Source of the DNA: Flagellimonas taeanensis
GTDB taxonomy: Bacteria > Bacteroidota > Bacteroidia > Flavobacteriales > Flavobacteriaceae
Reading direction: 5' to 3'
DNA length: 64,000 nucleotides
NCBI RefSeq assembly: GCF_003584105.1
Contig: NZ_QXFO01000027.1
Coordinates: forward strand, 372,001-436,000
The notes under the pieces are model-generated. The model did not search any database and was not told where the DNA came from. It worked only from the letters and a program-made list of their open reading frames with translations. Position 1 is the stretch's first letter. The number at the start of each line of letters is the position of its first letter. Shown one piece after another: positions 43,515 to 55,537 of this stretch. Both the position numbers and the translations under genes were made by a program.

Positions 43515-43976
43515 ATGCTGAAGGAAAAAGTGGAATCATTGTTGAGCAAGGCCTTGGAAGAGCGTCCGTCCTTGTTTTTGATTGATTTTACGATGGGTGG
43601 CGACAATACCATCAGGGTGGTTTTGGATGGAGACAATGGGGTGAACCTCAAGGATTGTATGGATATCAGTCGTGCCATTGAGCACAACCTGGATCGTGAA
43701 GAGGAGGATTTTTCACTGGAAGTCACCTCCGCAGGGGCTACATCACCACTGGTATATCCGCGACAGTACACCAAAAATATTGGTAGGATTTTAAAGGTGA
43801 GGACGGGAGCCGAAGAATTGGAAGGCACCCTGGTACAAACCTCGGAAAATAATATTACCTTGGAGTGGAAGGCCCGAGAGCCCAAGCCTGAAGGGAAAGG
43901 GAAAGTTACCGTACAGAAAAGGCAGGACATTGCATTTTCTGATATCAAAGAAGCAAAAGTCATTTTAAAATTTTAA
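43515..43976 (+). CDS. rimP: Ribosome maturation factor RimP
   Basis: A 153-residue 30S assembly factor, normal size. Conserved features are FTMGGDNTIRVVLDGDNGVNL near residue 26-46 and LDREEEDFSLEVTSAGATSPL near 66-86 (variant of the usual LEVSSPG). It is the first gene of the widely conserved rimP-nusA-infB operon; nusA starts 12 bases later. Confidence 0.95.
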   Translation: MLKEKVESLLSKALEERPSLFLIDFTMGGDNTIRVVLDGDNGVNLKDCMDISRAIEHNLDREEEDFSLEVTSAGATSPLVYPRQYTKNIGRILKVRTGAEELEGTLVQTSENNITLEWKAREPKPEGKGKVTVQKRQDIAFSDIKEAKVILKF

Positions 43977-43988
43977 TTGTAGTAGAAA

Positions 43989-45221
43989 ATGGAAAACCTA
44001 GCGCTCATCGAATCCTTTTCGGAGTTTAAGGACGATAAGTTTATAGACAGGGTGACCCTTATGGCCATTTTGGAAGAAGTGTTCCGAAGTGCCCTAAAAA
44101 AGAAGTTTGGTTCTGACGACAATTTTGATATCATCATCAACCCGGACAAAGGGGATTTGGAGATATGGAGAAACCGCGTGGTCGTGGAGGATGGAGAAGT
44201 GGAAGACCCCAATGAGGAGATTTCCCTTTCCGAAGCAAGGAAGATAGAGCCCGATTTTGAGGTTGGGGAAGATGTGTCGGAAGAGGTGAAGCTCATAGAT
44301 TTGGGAAGAAGGGCCATTTTGGCCTTGCGCCAGAACTTGATTTCCAAGATCCACGAGCATGACAATACCACCATCTACAAACAGTTCAAAGATCTTGAAG
44401 GTGAGATTTATACCGCAGAGGTGCACCATATTCGACATAAGGCCGTAATTTTGTTGGACGATGAAGGGAATGAGATCATTCTTCCAAAGGAAAAACAGAT
44501 CCCATCCGACTTTTTCCGCAAGGGGGACAACGTGAGAGGTGTTATCGAAAGCGTGGAACTGAAAGGCAACAAGCCTACCATTATCATGTCCAGGACTTCC
44601 CCTGCTTTCTTGGAGCAATTGTTCTTCCAAGAAATCCCAGAGGTCTTCGATGGACTGATCACCATCAAAAAAGCGGTCCGTATCCCAGGAGAAAAAGCCA
44701 AAGTGGCCGTGGATTCCTATGATGATAGGATCGATCCCGTAGGAGCCTGTGTGGGTATGAAAGGATCTCGGATACATGGTATCGTTAGGGAGTTGGGCAA
44801 CGAGAACATCGATGTGATCAACTGGACCAACAATGCACAATTGATGGTGACCCGTGCCCTTAGCCCGGCAAGGGTATCGTCCGTCAAACTGAACGACGAG
44901 AAAAAAACAGCCCAGGTCTACCTGAAGCCAGAGGAGGTTTCCAAGGCCATCGGTAGGGGAGGGCACAACATACGATTGGCAGGTCAGTTGACCGGTTATG
45001 AAATAGATGTGTTCCGTGAAGGAGTGGAAGAAGATGTGGAATTGACCGAGTTCTCCGACGAAATAGAAAGCTGGGTGATAGAGGAGTTCAAGAAGATTGG
45101 ACTGGATACCGCCCGCAGCGTTTTGGAGCAGGACATCAACGATTTGATCAAAAGAACCGATCTAGAAGAAGAAACTATCCGTGAGGTCGTACGCATCCTC
45201 AAGGAAGAATTTGAAGATTAA
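43989..45221 (+). CDS. nusA: Transcription termination/antitermination factor NusA
   Basis: A 410-residue RNA polymerase-binding factor. It has the N-terminal domain (about 1-125), an S1 domain (about 130-200, EVHHIRHKAVILLDDEGNEI), then two KH domains (DPVGACVGMKGSRIHGIVRE near 247-266 and AIGRGGHNIRLAGQLTGYE near 316-334). There are no C-terminal acidic repeats like those of E. coli NusA; this short form is usual for Bacteroidetes. In E. coli NusA acts on its own operon leader, which makes the hairpin upstream of rimP interesting. Confidence 0.97.
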   Translation: MENLALIESFSEFKDDKFIDRVTLMAILEEVFRSALKKKFGSDDNFDIIINPDKGDLEIWRNRVVVEDGEVEDPNEEISLSEARKIEPDFEVGEDVSEEVKLIDLGRRAILALRQNLISKIHEHDNTTIYKQFKDLEGEIYTAEVHHIRHKAVILLDDEGNEIILPKEKQIPSDFFRKGDNVRGVIESVELKGNKPTIIMSRTSPAFLEQLFFQEIPEVFDGLITIKKAVRIPGEKAKVAVDSYDDRIDPVGACVGMKGSRIHGIVRELGNENIDVINWTNNAQLMVTRALSPARVSSVKLNDEKKTAQVYLKPEEVSKAIGRGGHNIRLAGQLTGYEIDVFREGVEEDVELTEFSDEIESWVIEEFKKIGLDTARSVLEQDINDLIKRTDLEEETIREVVRILKEEFED

Positions 45222-45262
45222 ACTTATATTAGCAGCGAATTTTAGGGCAAGGAAAACAATTT

Positions 45263-48010
45263 ATGGCAGGAAACCCAACAATACGACTCAACAAAGTTCT
45301 TAGGGAACTGAACATTTCATTGGATAGGGCAGTGGACCATCTCACCTCTGTGGGGCACGAGATAGAGGCACGTCCTACGACAAAGATATCCGATGAGGTG
45401 TATCAGGTACTGTTGGATGAGTTCCAAACGGATAAGAGCAAAAAAGTGGCTTCCAAAGAAGTGGGCGAAGAAAAGCGCAAAGAGAAGGAGGCTATTCGGG
45501 TCCAAATGGAACAGGAGCAGGAAGAGCGCAGGTTGGCCAGGGAGAAAAGGAATGCAGAACAGCAGGTGATCAAGGCCAAAGCCGAGCTTTCCGGGCTCAA
45601 GACCGTGGGCAAGATAGACTTGGATCCAAAGCCAACCCAACCCAAAGAGGAAGAGCCACAGCAAGTAGAGGAGCCAAAACAGGTTGAAGAGACCAAAGTT
45701 GTCCAAAAAGAAGAGCAGCCCAAGGAAAAAGAAGTAGAAGAGGTAAAACCTGAAGAAAAGGTTGATACTGCGGCCAAAGAAAAAGAAGAAGTAAAGGAAG
45801 TAAAGGAGGAGCAACCCAAGGAGCCTGAAACTTTCAAGACGCAGTACCAAAAACTTACCGGACCCAAGATCACGGGGGACAAGATAGATCTTTCCCAGTT
45901 CAACAAGCCAAAGAAGAAAAAAGAGGACAATCAGAAACCAGTTGCAGGGTCTTCCGATTCGGATAGGAAGAAACGCAGAAAACGTATTGTCAAAAATGGT
46001 CCGCAGCCTGGCAATAACCGACCCAACAACAGGCCGGGTGTTGGAGCTGGTGCAGGAGCAGGCGCAGGAAGAAAGGGACAGCGTGGCCCAATTTCCAAAG
46101 TGGAGCCCACAGAGGAAGAAGTACAAAAACAAGTGAGGGAGACCTTGGAAAAGCTCCAAGGAAAATCCGCCAAAGGCAAAGGAGCCAAATACAGAAGGGA
46201 GAAAAGGGACCAGCACCGTCAACAGACCGAAAAAGATCTGGAACAACAGGAGCTGGAAAGCAAGACCTTGAAAGTGACCGAGTTCGTAACCGTGAACGAA
46301 GTGGCCACCATGATGGATGTTCCCTCCACCAAAATTATATCAGCTTGTATGTCGCTGGGTATCATGGTGACCATGAACCAACGTTTGGATGCAGAGACCC
46401 TTTCCATTGTGGCCGATGAATTTGGTTACGAAGTGGAATTTGTCACAGCTGAAATAGAAGAATCCATCGAGGAGCAGGCAGATGCACCGGAAGATTTGAA
46501 GCCAAGGGCACCCATTGTTACGGTAATGGGACATGTGGACCACGGAAAAACATCCCTATTGGATTACATAAGACAAGAAAATGTAATTGCAGGTGAAAGC
46601 GGTGGCATCACCCAGCATATTGGTGCCTATGGGGTTACCCTGGAGGACGGCCAAAGAATCACTTTCTTGGATACTCCAGGTCACGAGGCGTTTACCGCCA
46701 TGCGTGCACGTGGGGCCCAAGTCACCGACATCGCCATTATCGTAGTAGCTGCGGATGACGATATCATGCCACAGACCAAGGAAGCCATTAGCCACGCCCA
46801 AGCGGCAGGCGTTCCCATAGTGTTTGCCATCAATAAGATAGACAAACCCACGGCCAACCCAGACAAGATCAAGGAAGGACTTGCCCAAATGAACCTTTTG
46901 GTGGAAGATTGGGGCGGTAAGATACAGTCCCATGATATTTCGGCAAAGACAGGTCAGGGAGTGAAGGAACTTTTGGAAAAAGTATTGCTCGAGGCAGAAT
47001 TGCTGGAGTTGCAGGCCAATCCCGACAAACTGGCTTCAGGAACCGTGGTAGAAGCCTTCTTGGACAAGGGAAGAGGATATGTGTCCACCATTTTGGTGCA
47101 GTCCGGGACCCTGAAAATAGGAGACTATGTATTGGCAGGTACCTGTAGCGGAAAAGTCAAGGCCATGCAGGACGAAAGGGGCAAGATTGTTAAAAGTGCA
47201 GGACCTTCCACGCCCATATCCATTTTGGGCCTCGATGGAGCGCCACAGGCAGGGGATAGGTTCAATGTGCTGGAAGATGAGCGCGAGGCGAAACAGATTG
47301 CCGCAAAACGTTCCCAATTGCAGCGTGAGCAATCTGTTAGGACACAAAGACATATTACCCTTGACGAAATTGGAAGACGAATTGCCTTGGGCGATTTCCA
47401 AGAGCTGAACATTATCCTCAAAGGGGATGTGGACGGTTCCGTGGAAGCACTTACGGATTCGTTCCAGAAACTATCCACCGACGAGATCCAGGTCAACATC
47501 ATCCACAAAGGAGTTGGTGCCATTACCGAATCCGACGTGTTGCTCGCCAGTGCATCCGATGCGGTCATCATAGGATTTAACGTAAGGCCGATGGGCAATG
47601 CCCGTGCGGTGGCGGATAAAGAAGAGATTGATATCCGAATGTATTCCATCATCTACGATGCGATCAACGATCTTAAGGATGCTATGGAAGGAATGTTGTC
47701 TCCAGAGATCAAGGAAGAGGTCACAGGTAATGCGGAGATCAGGGAGACCTTCAAGATATCCAAGATCGGTACTATTGCTGGATGTATGGTCACCAGCGGA
47801 AAAATCTTTAGGAACTCCCAGATTCGATTAATCCGTGATGGTGTTGTCATCTATACAGGGGAGCTGTCTTCCTTGAAGCGTTTCAAGGACGATGTGAAGG
47901 AAGTGTCCAAAGGATACGATTGTGGATTGCAGATCAAAAACTACAACGACATCAAGGAGGGAGACATTGTTGAAGCCTTCCAAGAAGTCGCGGTGAAGAA
48001 AAAACTGTAA
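45263..48010 (+). CDS. infB: Translation initiation factor IF-2
   Basis: GTPase that places initiator tRNA on the ribosome, 915 residues. A long N-terminal region (about 1-330) is highly charged, lysine/glutamate-rich with a short Gly-Ala run (GAGAGAG near 269), typical of flavobacterial IF-2. The G domain starts near 410 with [17 protein letters not shown] (G1), then [15 protein letters not shown] (G3) and NKIDKP (G4). Domains II to IV follow to the C terminus. It is the last gene of the rimP operon and ends at a strong terminator. Confidence 0.97.
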   Translation: MAGNPTIRLNKVLRELNISLDRAVDHLTSVGHEIEARPTTKISDEVYQVLLDEFQTDKSKKVASKEVGEEKRKEKEAIRVQMEQEQEERRLAREKRNAEQQVIKAKAELSGLKTVGKIDLDPKPTQPKEEEPQQVEEPKQVEETKVVQKEEQPKEKEVEEVKPEEKVDTAAKEKEEVKEVKEEQPKEPETFKTQYQKLTGPKITGDKIDLSQFNKPKKKKEDNQKPVAGSSDSDRKKRRKRIVKNGPQPGNNRPNNRPGVGAGAGAGAGRKGQRGPISKVEPTEEEVQKQVRETLEKLQGKSAKGKGAKYRREKRDQHRQQTEKDLEQQELESKTLKVTEFVTVNEVATMMDVPSTKIISACMSLGIMVTMNQRLDAETLSIVADEFGYEVEFVTAEIEESIEEQADAPEDLKPRAPIVTVMGHVDHGKTSLLDYIRQENVIAGESGGITQHIGAYGVTLEDGQRITFLDTPGHEAFTAMRARGAQVTDIAIIVVAADDDIMPQTKEAISHAQAAGVPIVFAINKIDKPTANPDKIKEGLAQMNLLVEDWGGKIQSHDISAKTGQGVKELLEKVLLEAELLELQANPDKLASGTVVEAFLDKGRGYVSTILVQSGTLKIGDYVLAGTCSGKVKAMQDERGKIVKSAGPSTPISILGLDGAPQAGDRFNVLEDEREAKQIAAKRSQLQREQSVRTQRHITLDEIGRRIALGDFQELNIILKGDVDGSVEALTDSFQKLSTDEIQVNIIHKGVGAITESDVLLASASDAVIIGFNVRPMGNARAVADKEEIDIRMYSIIYDAINDLKDAMEGMLSPEIKEEVTGNAEIRETFKISKIGTIAGCMVTSGKIFRNSQIRLIRDGVVIYTGELSSLKRFKDDVKEVSKGYDCGLQIKNYNDIKEGDIVEAFQEVAVKKKL

Positions 48011-48031
48011 CCACACATCAACTATAGATAT

Positions 48032-48062
48032 AAAAAATCCCGCTAAAAGCGGGATTTTTTAT
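48032..48062. terminator. Terminator after infB
   Basis: Stem AAAAATCCCGC/GCGGGATTTTT (48033-48043, 48049-48059) with a TAAAA loop and T run; symmetrical, so it also ends the convergent SPOR gene. Confidence 0.92.
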
Positions 48063-48082
48063 TGTTCTTTATAATCGAGCTG

Positions 48083-48457
48083 CTATGATTTGGACTCCAC
48101 CGAAGGCTTCAGGAGCATGGCATCCGGATATTTTTTGCGGACTTCCAAATACTTGCGTTCGGCCTCCAATTTGGTCTTGAACCTACCCAAACGCACACGA
48201 TAGGTAGGCGATTCAAATTCAATTTTGGAGTACCAATCCGGAAAATCGATGTCCACTTGCGATTTCAGGTTCTGCGCCTTTTGGAAATTGCCAAAACCGA
48301 CCTGTATCTGGTAATATCCAGCTTTTGAGCTGACCTCGGTATACAGTTTTACCAATTCATCTATTTTGGGATCTTGTTGGATGCTCACCCTTCCTTCCTG
48401 GGCGGACAACGGTAGGGACAAACCCATCAAAATGGCAGTAAATACAATGGTTTTCAT
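48083..48457 (-). CDS. SPOR-domain secreted protein
   Basis: A 124-residue exported protein; ATG 48457 begins signal peptide MKTIVFTAILMGLSLPLSAQ. The mature part is essentially a SPOR domain: YYQIQVGFGNFQKAQNLKSQ near 49-68 and YRVRLGRFKTKLEAERKYLE near 87-106 form the repeated beta-alpha units that bind denuded peptidoglycan. Probably periplasmic and linked to cell division or wall remodelling. It lies divergent to the act operon. Confidence 0.9.
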   Translation of the reverse strand: MKTIVFTAILMGLSLPLSAQEGRVSIQQDPKIDELVKLYTEVSSKAGYYQIQVGFGNFQKAQNLKSQVDIDFPDWYSKIEFESPTYRVRLGRFKTKLEAERKYLEVRKKYPDAMLLKPSVESKS

Positions 48458-48597
48458 GATGCTTGGGTAAAATTTTGAGATATATACGTACAAAAGTAGT
48501 TTTTTATGCTTTAAACGGGCTTCGGGCCCATTATTTAGAATCCTTATAAATTACTTCTTATAAATACCTTAACATTTTAAAAAATGACTGTATGTCG

Positions 48598-48605
48598 TAC
48601 TTTTG
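48598..48605 (+). promoter_or_regulatory. Candidate -7 box of the act-cox operon
   Basis: TACTTTTG fits TAnnTTTG, about 88 bases before the actA ATG, in a 235-base divergent gap. A -33 TTG at the right spacing is not evident. A long leader would follow. Confidence 0.4.
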
Positions 48606-48692
48606 TGACCAATTTTGGTGGGATGAAAAGCTATTGTTCTCAAACTCAATAGAAAGAATCGTGCCAAAGATTTCGATAGAAATTTCGTTAAT

Positions 48693-50057
48693 ATGAAAAA
48701 GGTTCTATACCGCCATCTATTTTCCAAAGCTTTAGGTTTATCTCTCCTATTTTCCCCTATTTCATTCTATGCACAGGAAGAAGCTGCCGCCCCAACAGAG
48801 GAGGTTGTTGCAGATGCTGCTGCAGATACAGGTGGGGATGCGGCAAAAGGGAAACAGCTCTTTAACCAAAACTGTGCGGCCTGTCACGCTTTGGACCGTA
48901 AGATGACCGGTCCGGCATTGGCAAATGTGGAAACCAGATTGGCCGATGATGCCGGTTTGGATAGGGAGTGGTTGTACGCATGGATCAAGAACAGTCCAGG
49001 GGTCATCGCTTCGGGTGATGCCTATGCCAATAAAATCTACGCGGAATACAACCAAGCGGCCATGACGCCGTTCCCAACCTTGTCCAACCAGGACATTGAT
49101 GATATTTTGGCGTATACCGCCGCTCCTCCGTCAACTCCGGCTAAAGCTACAACTCCATCTGGTGGTGATGGTGGCCAGCCTTCTTCTGGAGGAATTTCCA
49201 ATGAATTGATCCTAGCTGCATTGGCCCTTGTGTTCGGGCTTTTGGTAATCATGCTCGTGCTGGTGAACAAGACCTTGCGACGCATCGCCGAAGCGAACGG
49301 TATCGTATTGGAAGAAGAAAAACAAAAACGCCTGCCTTTATGGAAAGCCTTTGTCAAAAACCAGTTCTTGGTATTGGTGAGTGCTATTTTCCTATTGTTG
49401 GCCAGTGCGTATTTCGCTTACGGATGGATGATGCAAGTGGGTGTGGACCAAGGGTACGCTCCTGTGCAGCCCATTCATTTCTCACACAAGATACACGCCG
49501 GGGACAACAAGATTGAATGTAAATACTGTCACTCGTCCGCTAGGGTATCCAAAACTTCTGGAATCCCTTCGTTGAACGTGTGTATGAACTGCCACAAATC
49601 CATCTACCAATACGCGGGCAATCCAGAAGGGCCATCCGCAGAGGATATCGCCAATGGATACACCAACGATTTCTACACAGGAGAGATCAAGAAGTTGTAC
49701 AAAGCTGTTGGATGGGATGAGGAAAACCAAAAATATACAGGTGAGGGTCGCCCAGTGGAGTGGGTCAGAATCCACAACCTTCCCGATTTTGCCTATTTCA
49801 ACCACTCACAGCACGTTTCCGTTGCTGGGATAGAATGCCAGACCTGTCACGGTCCGGTGGAAGAAATGGAGATAGTGGAACAATTCTCCCCATTGACCAT
49901 GGGTTGGTGTATCAACTGTCACAGGGAAACCAATGTAAAAGTGGAGGGCAACGCCTATTACGAAGCCATTCATGAGGAACTGTCCAAAAAGTACGGGGTC
50001 GATAAGTTGACTGCGGCCATGATGGGTGGTTTAGAATGTGGTAAGTGTCACTATTAA
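48693..50057 (+). CDS. actA: ActA, multihaem cytochrome of alternative complex III
   Basis: A 454-residue cytochrome, first gene of the act operon. A signal peptide (LGLSLLFSPISFYAQ) is followed by a monohaem cytochrome c domain with CAACH (about 67-71). Two membrane helices (about 172-192 and 228-248) come next, then a pentahaem region with CKYCH, CMNCH, CQTCH, CINCH and, near the end, CGKCHY. The last five motifs match ActA of alternative complex III (a quinol:cytochrome c oxidoreductase, with five haems in Rhodothermus). The extra N-terminal haem domain makes six in total and looks like a fusion. The protein would pass electrons in the periplasm. Confidence 0.88.
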   Translation: MKKVLYRHLFSKALGLSLLFSPISFYAQEEAAAPTEEVVADAAADTGGDAAKGKQLFNQNCAACHALDRKMTGPALANVETRLADDAGLDREWLYAWIKNSPGVIASGDAYANKIYAEYNQAAMTPFPTLSNQDIDDILAYTAAPPSTPAKATTPSGGDGGQPSSGGISNELILAALALVFGLLVIMLVLVNKTLRRIAEANGIVLEEEKQKRLPLWKAFVKNQFLVLVSAIFLLLASAYFAYGWMMQVGVDQGYAPVQPIHFSHKIHAGDNKIECKYCHSSARVSKTSGIPSLNVCMNCHKSIYQYAGNPEGPSAEDIANGYTNDFYTGEIKKLYKAVGWDEENQKYTGEGRPVEWVRIHNLPDFAYFNHSQHVSVAGIECQTCHGPVEEMEIVEQFSPLTMGWCINCHRETNVKVEGNAYYEAIHEELSKKYGVDKLTAAMMGGLECGKCHY

Positions 50058-50089
50058 GAAGTAAAAGAAGATAATCTCAGATATATCGT

Positions 50090-53000
50090 ATGGCATCAAA
50101 CAAAAAATATTGGAAAAGTGCAGCGGAGCTCAATCCGAACGATTCCATTGTTGAGGCGCTAAAACATAATGAATTCACAGAACAGATTCCCGTTGACGAG
50201 TTTTTGGGCGACAAGGAAAACCTATCCACATCGACCACCAACCGAAGGGATTTTCTAAAATATGTTGGTTTCAGCACGGCTGCGGCAACGATGGCTGCCT
50301 GTGAAGGACCGGTTCACAAGTCCATTCCCTACGTGGTGCAACCCGACCGCATCGTGCCTGGTGTGGCCAATTACTATGCCACCACCATAGCTGATGGTTT
50401 TGACTTTGCCAGCATTTTGGTGAAGACCAGGGAGGGAAGGCCCATCAAAATAGAGAACAATACGGATGCCAAGGTCAATGGAGGGGCGAATGCAAGGGTG
50501 CAGGCCTCTGTTTTGACCCTGTACGATAGCAAAAGATTGCAAGGTCCATCTGCCAACGGCGAGCCTGTGGAATGGAAAGTGTTGGATGCCACTGTTCGGG
50601 CAAAGCTCAACAGTTTGAAAGGTTCCAACAAGCAGATCGTGCTGTTGACCCAGACCTATGCGAGTCCATCCACCGATAAATTGATCGCTGAATTCAAGGC
50701 GGCTTATGGGGAGAATGTGAACCACGTGGTTTACGATGCCATTTCCGAAGATGCCGCGTTGAATGCTTTTGAAGCAGCTTATGGGGAAAGGGCTTTGGCC
50801 GATTATGATTTTGAAAAAGCTGGATTGATCGTTTCTTTCGGTGCCGATTTCTTGGGAGATTGGCAAGGAGGAGGTTATGATAGCGGCTATGCCAAAGGGC
50901 GTGTGCCCAAGAACGGGAAAATGTCCAGACATATCCAAATGGAATCCAATATGTCCTTGACCGGCGCCAATGCCGACAAGCGTTACCCAATGACCCCTAC
51001 CCAGCAGAAGATCGCTCTTGCCAAGTTGTACGGTAAGTTGAACGGAAGCAATGTGGGGGGTGGAACATCCGACGTGGATGAGGCTGTAGACAAGGTTGCT
51101 GCCGAGATCAAGAAAGCGGGCAGCAAAGCTGTTGTCGTCACTGGACTGAATGATGCCAATGCGCAGACAGTGGTGTTGGCCATCAACAAACTATTGGCCA
51201 GTGAGGCATTCGATGCAAAGAATCCAAAATATGTCCGTCAGGGCAATACGGCCAAAGTGACCAAATTGGTTGCCGATATGAATGCGGGCCGAGTTGGAGC
51301 ATTGATCATGGACGGTGTGAATCCTGTTTACACCTTGCCGAACTCCGAAGCATTTGTATCAGGATTGGAAAAAGTGGACCTTTCGGTCGCTTTTGCCTTC
51401 AATAATGATGAAACGGCGCAAGCCTCACAATATGTTGCTGCGGCATCGCACTACCTCGAATCTTGGGGAGATGCCCAGTTCAAAAAAGGACAATTTAGCC
51501 TCATGCAGCCTGCCATCCGTGAACTGTTCGATACAAGACAGTTCCAAACGGCATTGTTGACATGGATGGGCGCTGAAAAAACATACTACGACTACATCCA
51601 GGAAACTTGGAATGCTGACATCCTTCAGGGAGGTTCGTGGAACAAGGCACTTCAGGATGGGGTATTCGTGGCTGCTGCACCTGCGCCAGTGGAAGGGGAT
51701 GCTTCGGCTGCTGCTCCTGTAGATGCTGAAAGCGTGGAAGTGGAATCCACTGTGGTTCCCATCGCTTCTGCCATACGCTCTTTGGTCAATGCCACTAGTG
51801 GCGGGGTCGAGCTTGTACTGTACTCCAAAGTGGGTATGGGAGATGGTCGCCAGGCCAATAACCCATGGTTGCAAGAGTTCCCTGACCCGATTTCAAGGGT
51901 GTCTTGGGACAACTACGTCACCGTTTCCAAAGCGGATGCCGAAAAATGGGGCGTTGAAAATGAAATGGTGGCCGATGGCGGTGTTAACGGTGGTTACGTA
52001 AAATTGACCGTTGATGGAAAAGTATTGGAAAAAGTTCCCGTGATCGTTCAGCCTGGTCAGGCCGTGGGTACGGTCGGACTTTCCTTTGGATATGGCAAGA
52101 AGGCCGGTATGCAGGCCGAAATGGCGACCGGTGTGAATGCCTATGCCCTGTACACTAATTTTTCCGATGTACAGACCGTGACCGTTGAAAAAGTATCTGG
52201 AGTGCATGAGTTTGCATGCATCCAATCCCAAAAAACATTGATGGGTAGGGGTGATATCATCAAGGAAACCACCTTGGAGATCTTCAATACAAAAGATCAT
52301 GCCGAGTGGAACCCGATGCCACATGTTACCCTAAACCACCAAGAGATTCCGGTAACCTCTCCCGATGCTGATCTTTGGGACGAGTTTGATCGTTCTGTTG
52401 GACATCACTTTAATCTGTCCATCGACCTGAACGCCTGTACAGGATGTGGGGCATGTGTGATCGCTTGCCACGCGGAGAACAACGTTCCTGTGGTCGGAAA
52501 AATGGAGATGCGCCGTTCGCGCGATATGCACTGGTTGCGCATCGATAGATATTATTCCTCAGAAGAGACCTTTGAACAGGACAACGAGAAGAAGGACGGA
52601 ATGGATGGTCTTTGGGGAGAAAAAGGTTCCTTGGGTGGTTTCAGGGAGATGGAAGACCCATCTGCCAACCCTCAAGTAGCTTTCCAGCCTGTAATGTGCC
52701 AGCACTGTAACCACGCACCCTGTGAAACAGTGTGTCCGGTGGCTGCAACCTCGCACAGTAGGCAAGGACAGAACCATATGGCCTATAACCGTTGTGTGGG
52801 TACCAGGTACTGTGCCAACAACTGTCCGTACAAAGTACGTAGGTTCAACTGGTTCTTGTACAGCAACAACGATGAGTTCGACTTTAACATGAACAACGAC
52901 TTGGGCAAGATGGTCATCAACCCAGATGTCAATGTCCGTTCAAGAGGTGTCATGGAAAAATGCTCCATGTGTATCCAAATGACCCAGAAGACCATTTTGG

Positions 53001-53221
53001 ATGCCAAGCGTGATGGAAGGGTCATCAAGGATGGTGAGTTCCAGACGGCCTGTTCCGCAGCTTGTAGCAGCGGTGCCATGGTGTTTGGTGACATCAATGA
53101 CAAGGAGAGCAAGGTGGCCAAGTTGAAAGAGGACGATAGAATGTACCACTTGTTGGAGCATGTCGGGACCAAACCCAATGTGTTCTATCATGTCAAGGTT
53201 AGGAACACCAACGAGGCTTAA
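50090..53221 (+). CDS. actB: ActB, iron-sulfur subunit of alternative complex III
   Basis: A 1043-residue periplasmic subunit. A Tat signal lies unusually far in (NRRDFLKYVGFSTAAATMAAC, about residues 48-68, in the family called TAT-variant-translocated). The large middle part resembles molybdopterin oxidoreductases but in alternative complex III it holds no molybdenum cofactor. The C-terminal part carries four cluster-binding motifs: NACTGCGACVIACH, MCQHCNHAPCETVCP, RCVGTRYCANNCPYK and a CSMCIQM...CSAAC set. Start 32 bases after actA. Confidence 0.93.
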   Translation: MASNKKYWKSAAELNPNDSIVEALKHNEFTEQIPVDEFLGDKENLSTSTTNRRDFLKYVGFSTAAATMAACEGPVHKSIPYVVQPDRIVPGVANYYATTIADGFDFASILVKTREGRPIKIENNTDAKVNGGANARVQASVLTLYDSKRLQGPSANGEPVEWKVLDATVRAKLNSLKGSNKQIVLLTQTYASPSTDKLIAEFKAAYGENVNHVVYDAISEDAALNAFEAAYGERALADYDFEKAGLIVSFGADFLGDWQGGGYDSGYAKGRVPKNGKMSRHIQMESNMSLTGANADKRYPMTPTQQKIALAKLYGKLNGSNVGGGTSDVDEAVDKVAAEIKKAGSKAVVVTGLNDANAQTVVLAINKLLASEAFDAKNPKYVRQGNTAKVTKLVADMNAGRVGALIMDGVNPVYTLPNSEAFVSGLEKVDLSVAFAFNNDETAQASQYVAAASHYLESWGDAQFKKGQFSLMQPAIRELFDTRQFQTALLTWMGAEKTYYDYIQETWNADILQGGSWNKALQDGVFVAAAPAPVEGDASAAAPVDAESVEVESTVVPIASAIRSLVNATSGGVELVLYSKVGMGDGRQANNPWLQEFPDPISRVSWDNYVTVSKADAEKWGVENEMVADGGVNGGYVKLTVDGKVLEKVPVIVQPGQAVGTVGLSFGYGKKAGMQAEMATGVNAYALYTNFSDVQTVTVEKVSGVHEFACIQSQKTLMGRGDIIKETTLEIFNTKDHAEWNPMPHVTLNHQEIPVTSPDADLWDEFDRSVGHHFNLSIDLNACTGCGACVIACHAENNVPVVGKMEMRRSRDMHWLRIDRYYSSEETFEQDNEKKDGMDGLWGEKGSLGGFREMEDPSANPQVAFQPVMCQHCNHAPCETVCPVAATSHSRQGQNHMAYNRCVGTRYCANNCPYKVRRFNWFLYSNNDEFDFNMNNDLGKMVINPDVNVRSRGVMEKCSMCIQMTQKTILDAKRDGRVIKDGEFQTACSAACSSGAMVFGDINDKESKVAKLKEDDRMYHLLEHVGTKPNVFYHVKVRNTNEA

Positions 53222-53251
53222 TCAATAAAAGAAGTAATTAGAAGATAAATT

Positions 53252-55003
<1,752 letters not shown>

Positions 55004-55005
55004 GT

Positions 55006-55533
55006 ATGGCATCAAAAGTTATTCAGGCACTTTACAACGATGATGATGTATTGATGCATGCCGTAAAAAAAGTTAGGGCAGCGCACCACCACATAGAGGA
55101 AGTATATACCCCGTTCCCCGTACACGGGCTGGACAAGGCCATGGGATTGGAGGGCACCCGTATCGCGATCACTTCCTTCATGTATGGATGTTTGGGACTT
55201 ACCGTGGCCATCGTGATGATGAACTATATCATGATCGAGGATTGGCCCCAGGATATCGGTGGTAAACCAAGTTTCAGCTATTTGGAGAACATGCCCGCCT
55301 TTGTTCCGATCATGTTTGAAATGACGGTCTTCTTTGCGGCCCACTTGATGGTGATCACGTTCTATCTGAGAAGTAGGATGTGGCCCTTCAAAAAAGCGGA
55401 GAACCCCGATAAACGTACTACTGATGACCACTTTTTGATGGAAATCGGAGTGCACGACAATGAAAGTGAACTTGCCGATCTGTTGTGGGAAACAGGGGCG
55501 GTAGAAGTAAAAGTTACAGAAAAGGAGTCTTAA
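55006..55533 (+). CDS. actD: ActD, DUF3341 membrane subunit
   Basis: A 175-residue subunit of alternative complex III with a conserved cytoplasmic N terminus (HHHIEEVYTPFPVHGLDKAM, about 27-46) and two membrane helices (about 54-74 and 97-120). It matches the DUF3341 group that always accompanies actC and actE. It starts two bases after the actC stop, so translation is coupled. Confidence 0.92.
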   Translation: MASKVIQALYNDDDVLMHAVKKVRAAHHHIEEVYTPFPVHGLDKAMGLEGTRIAITSFMYGCLGLTVAIVMMNYIMIEDWPQDIGGKPSFSYLENMPAFVPIMFEMTVFFAAHLMVITFYLRSRMWPFKKAENPDKRTTDDHFLMEIGVHDNESELADLLWETGAVEVKVTEKES

Positions 55534-55537
55534 AAAT

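Noticed and set aside
48693..50057. Multihaem protein as a nitrite reductase (NrfA/NrfH)
   Set aside because: Membrane helices, the order of haems and the neighbouring actB-F genes identify it as ActA.
50090..53221. ActB as a nitrate reductase or other molybdenum enzyme
   Set aside because: It sits in an act operon with ActC-F and in this family the molybdopterin-like domain carries no cofactor.
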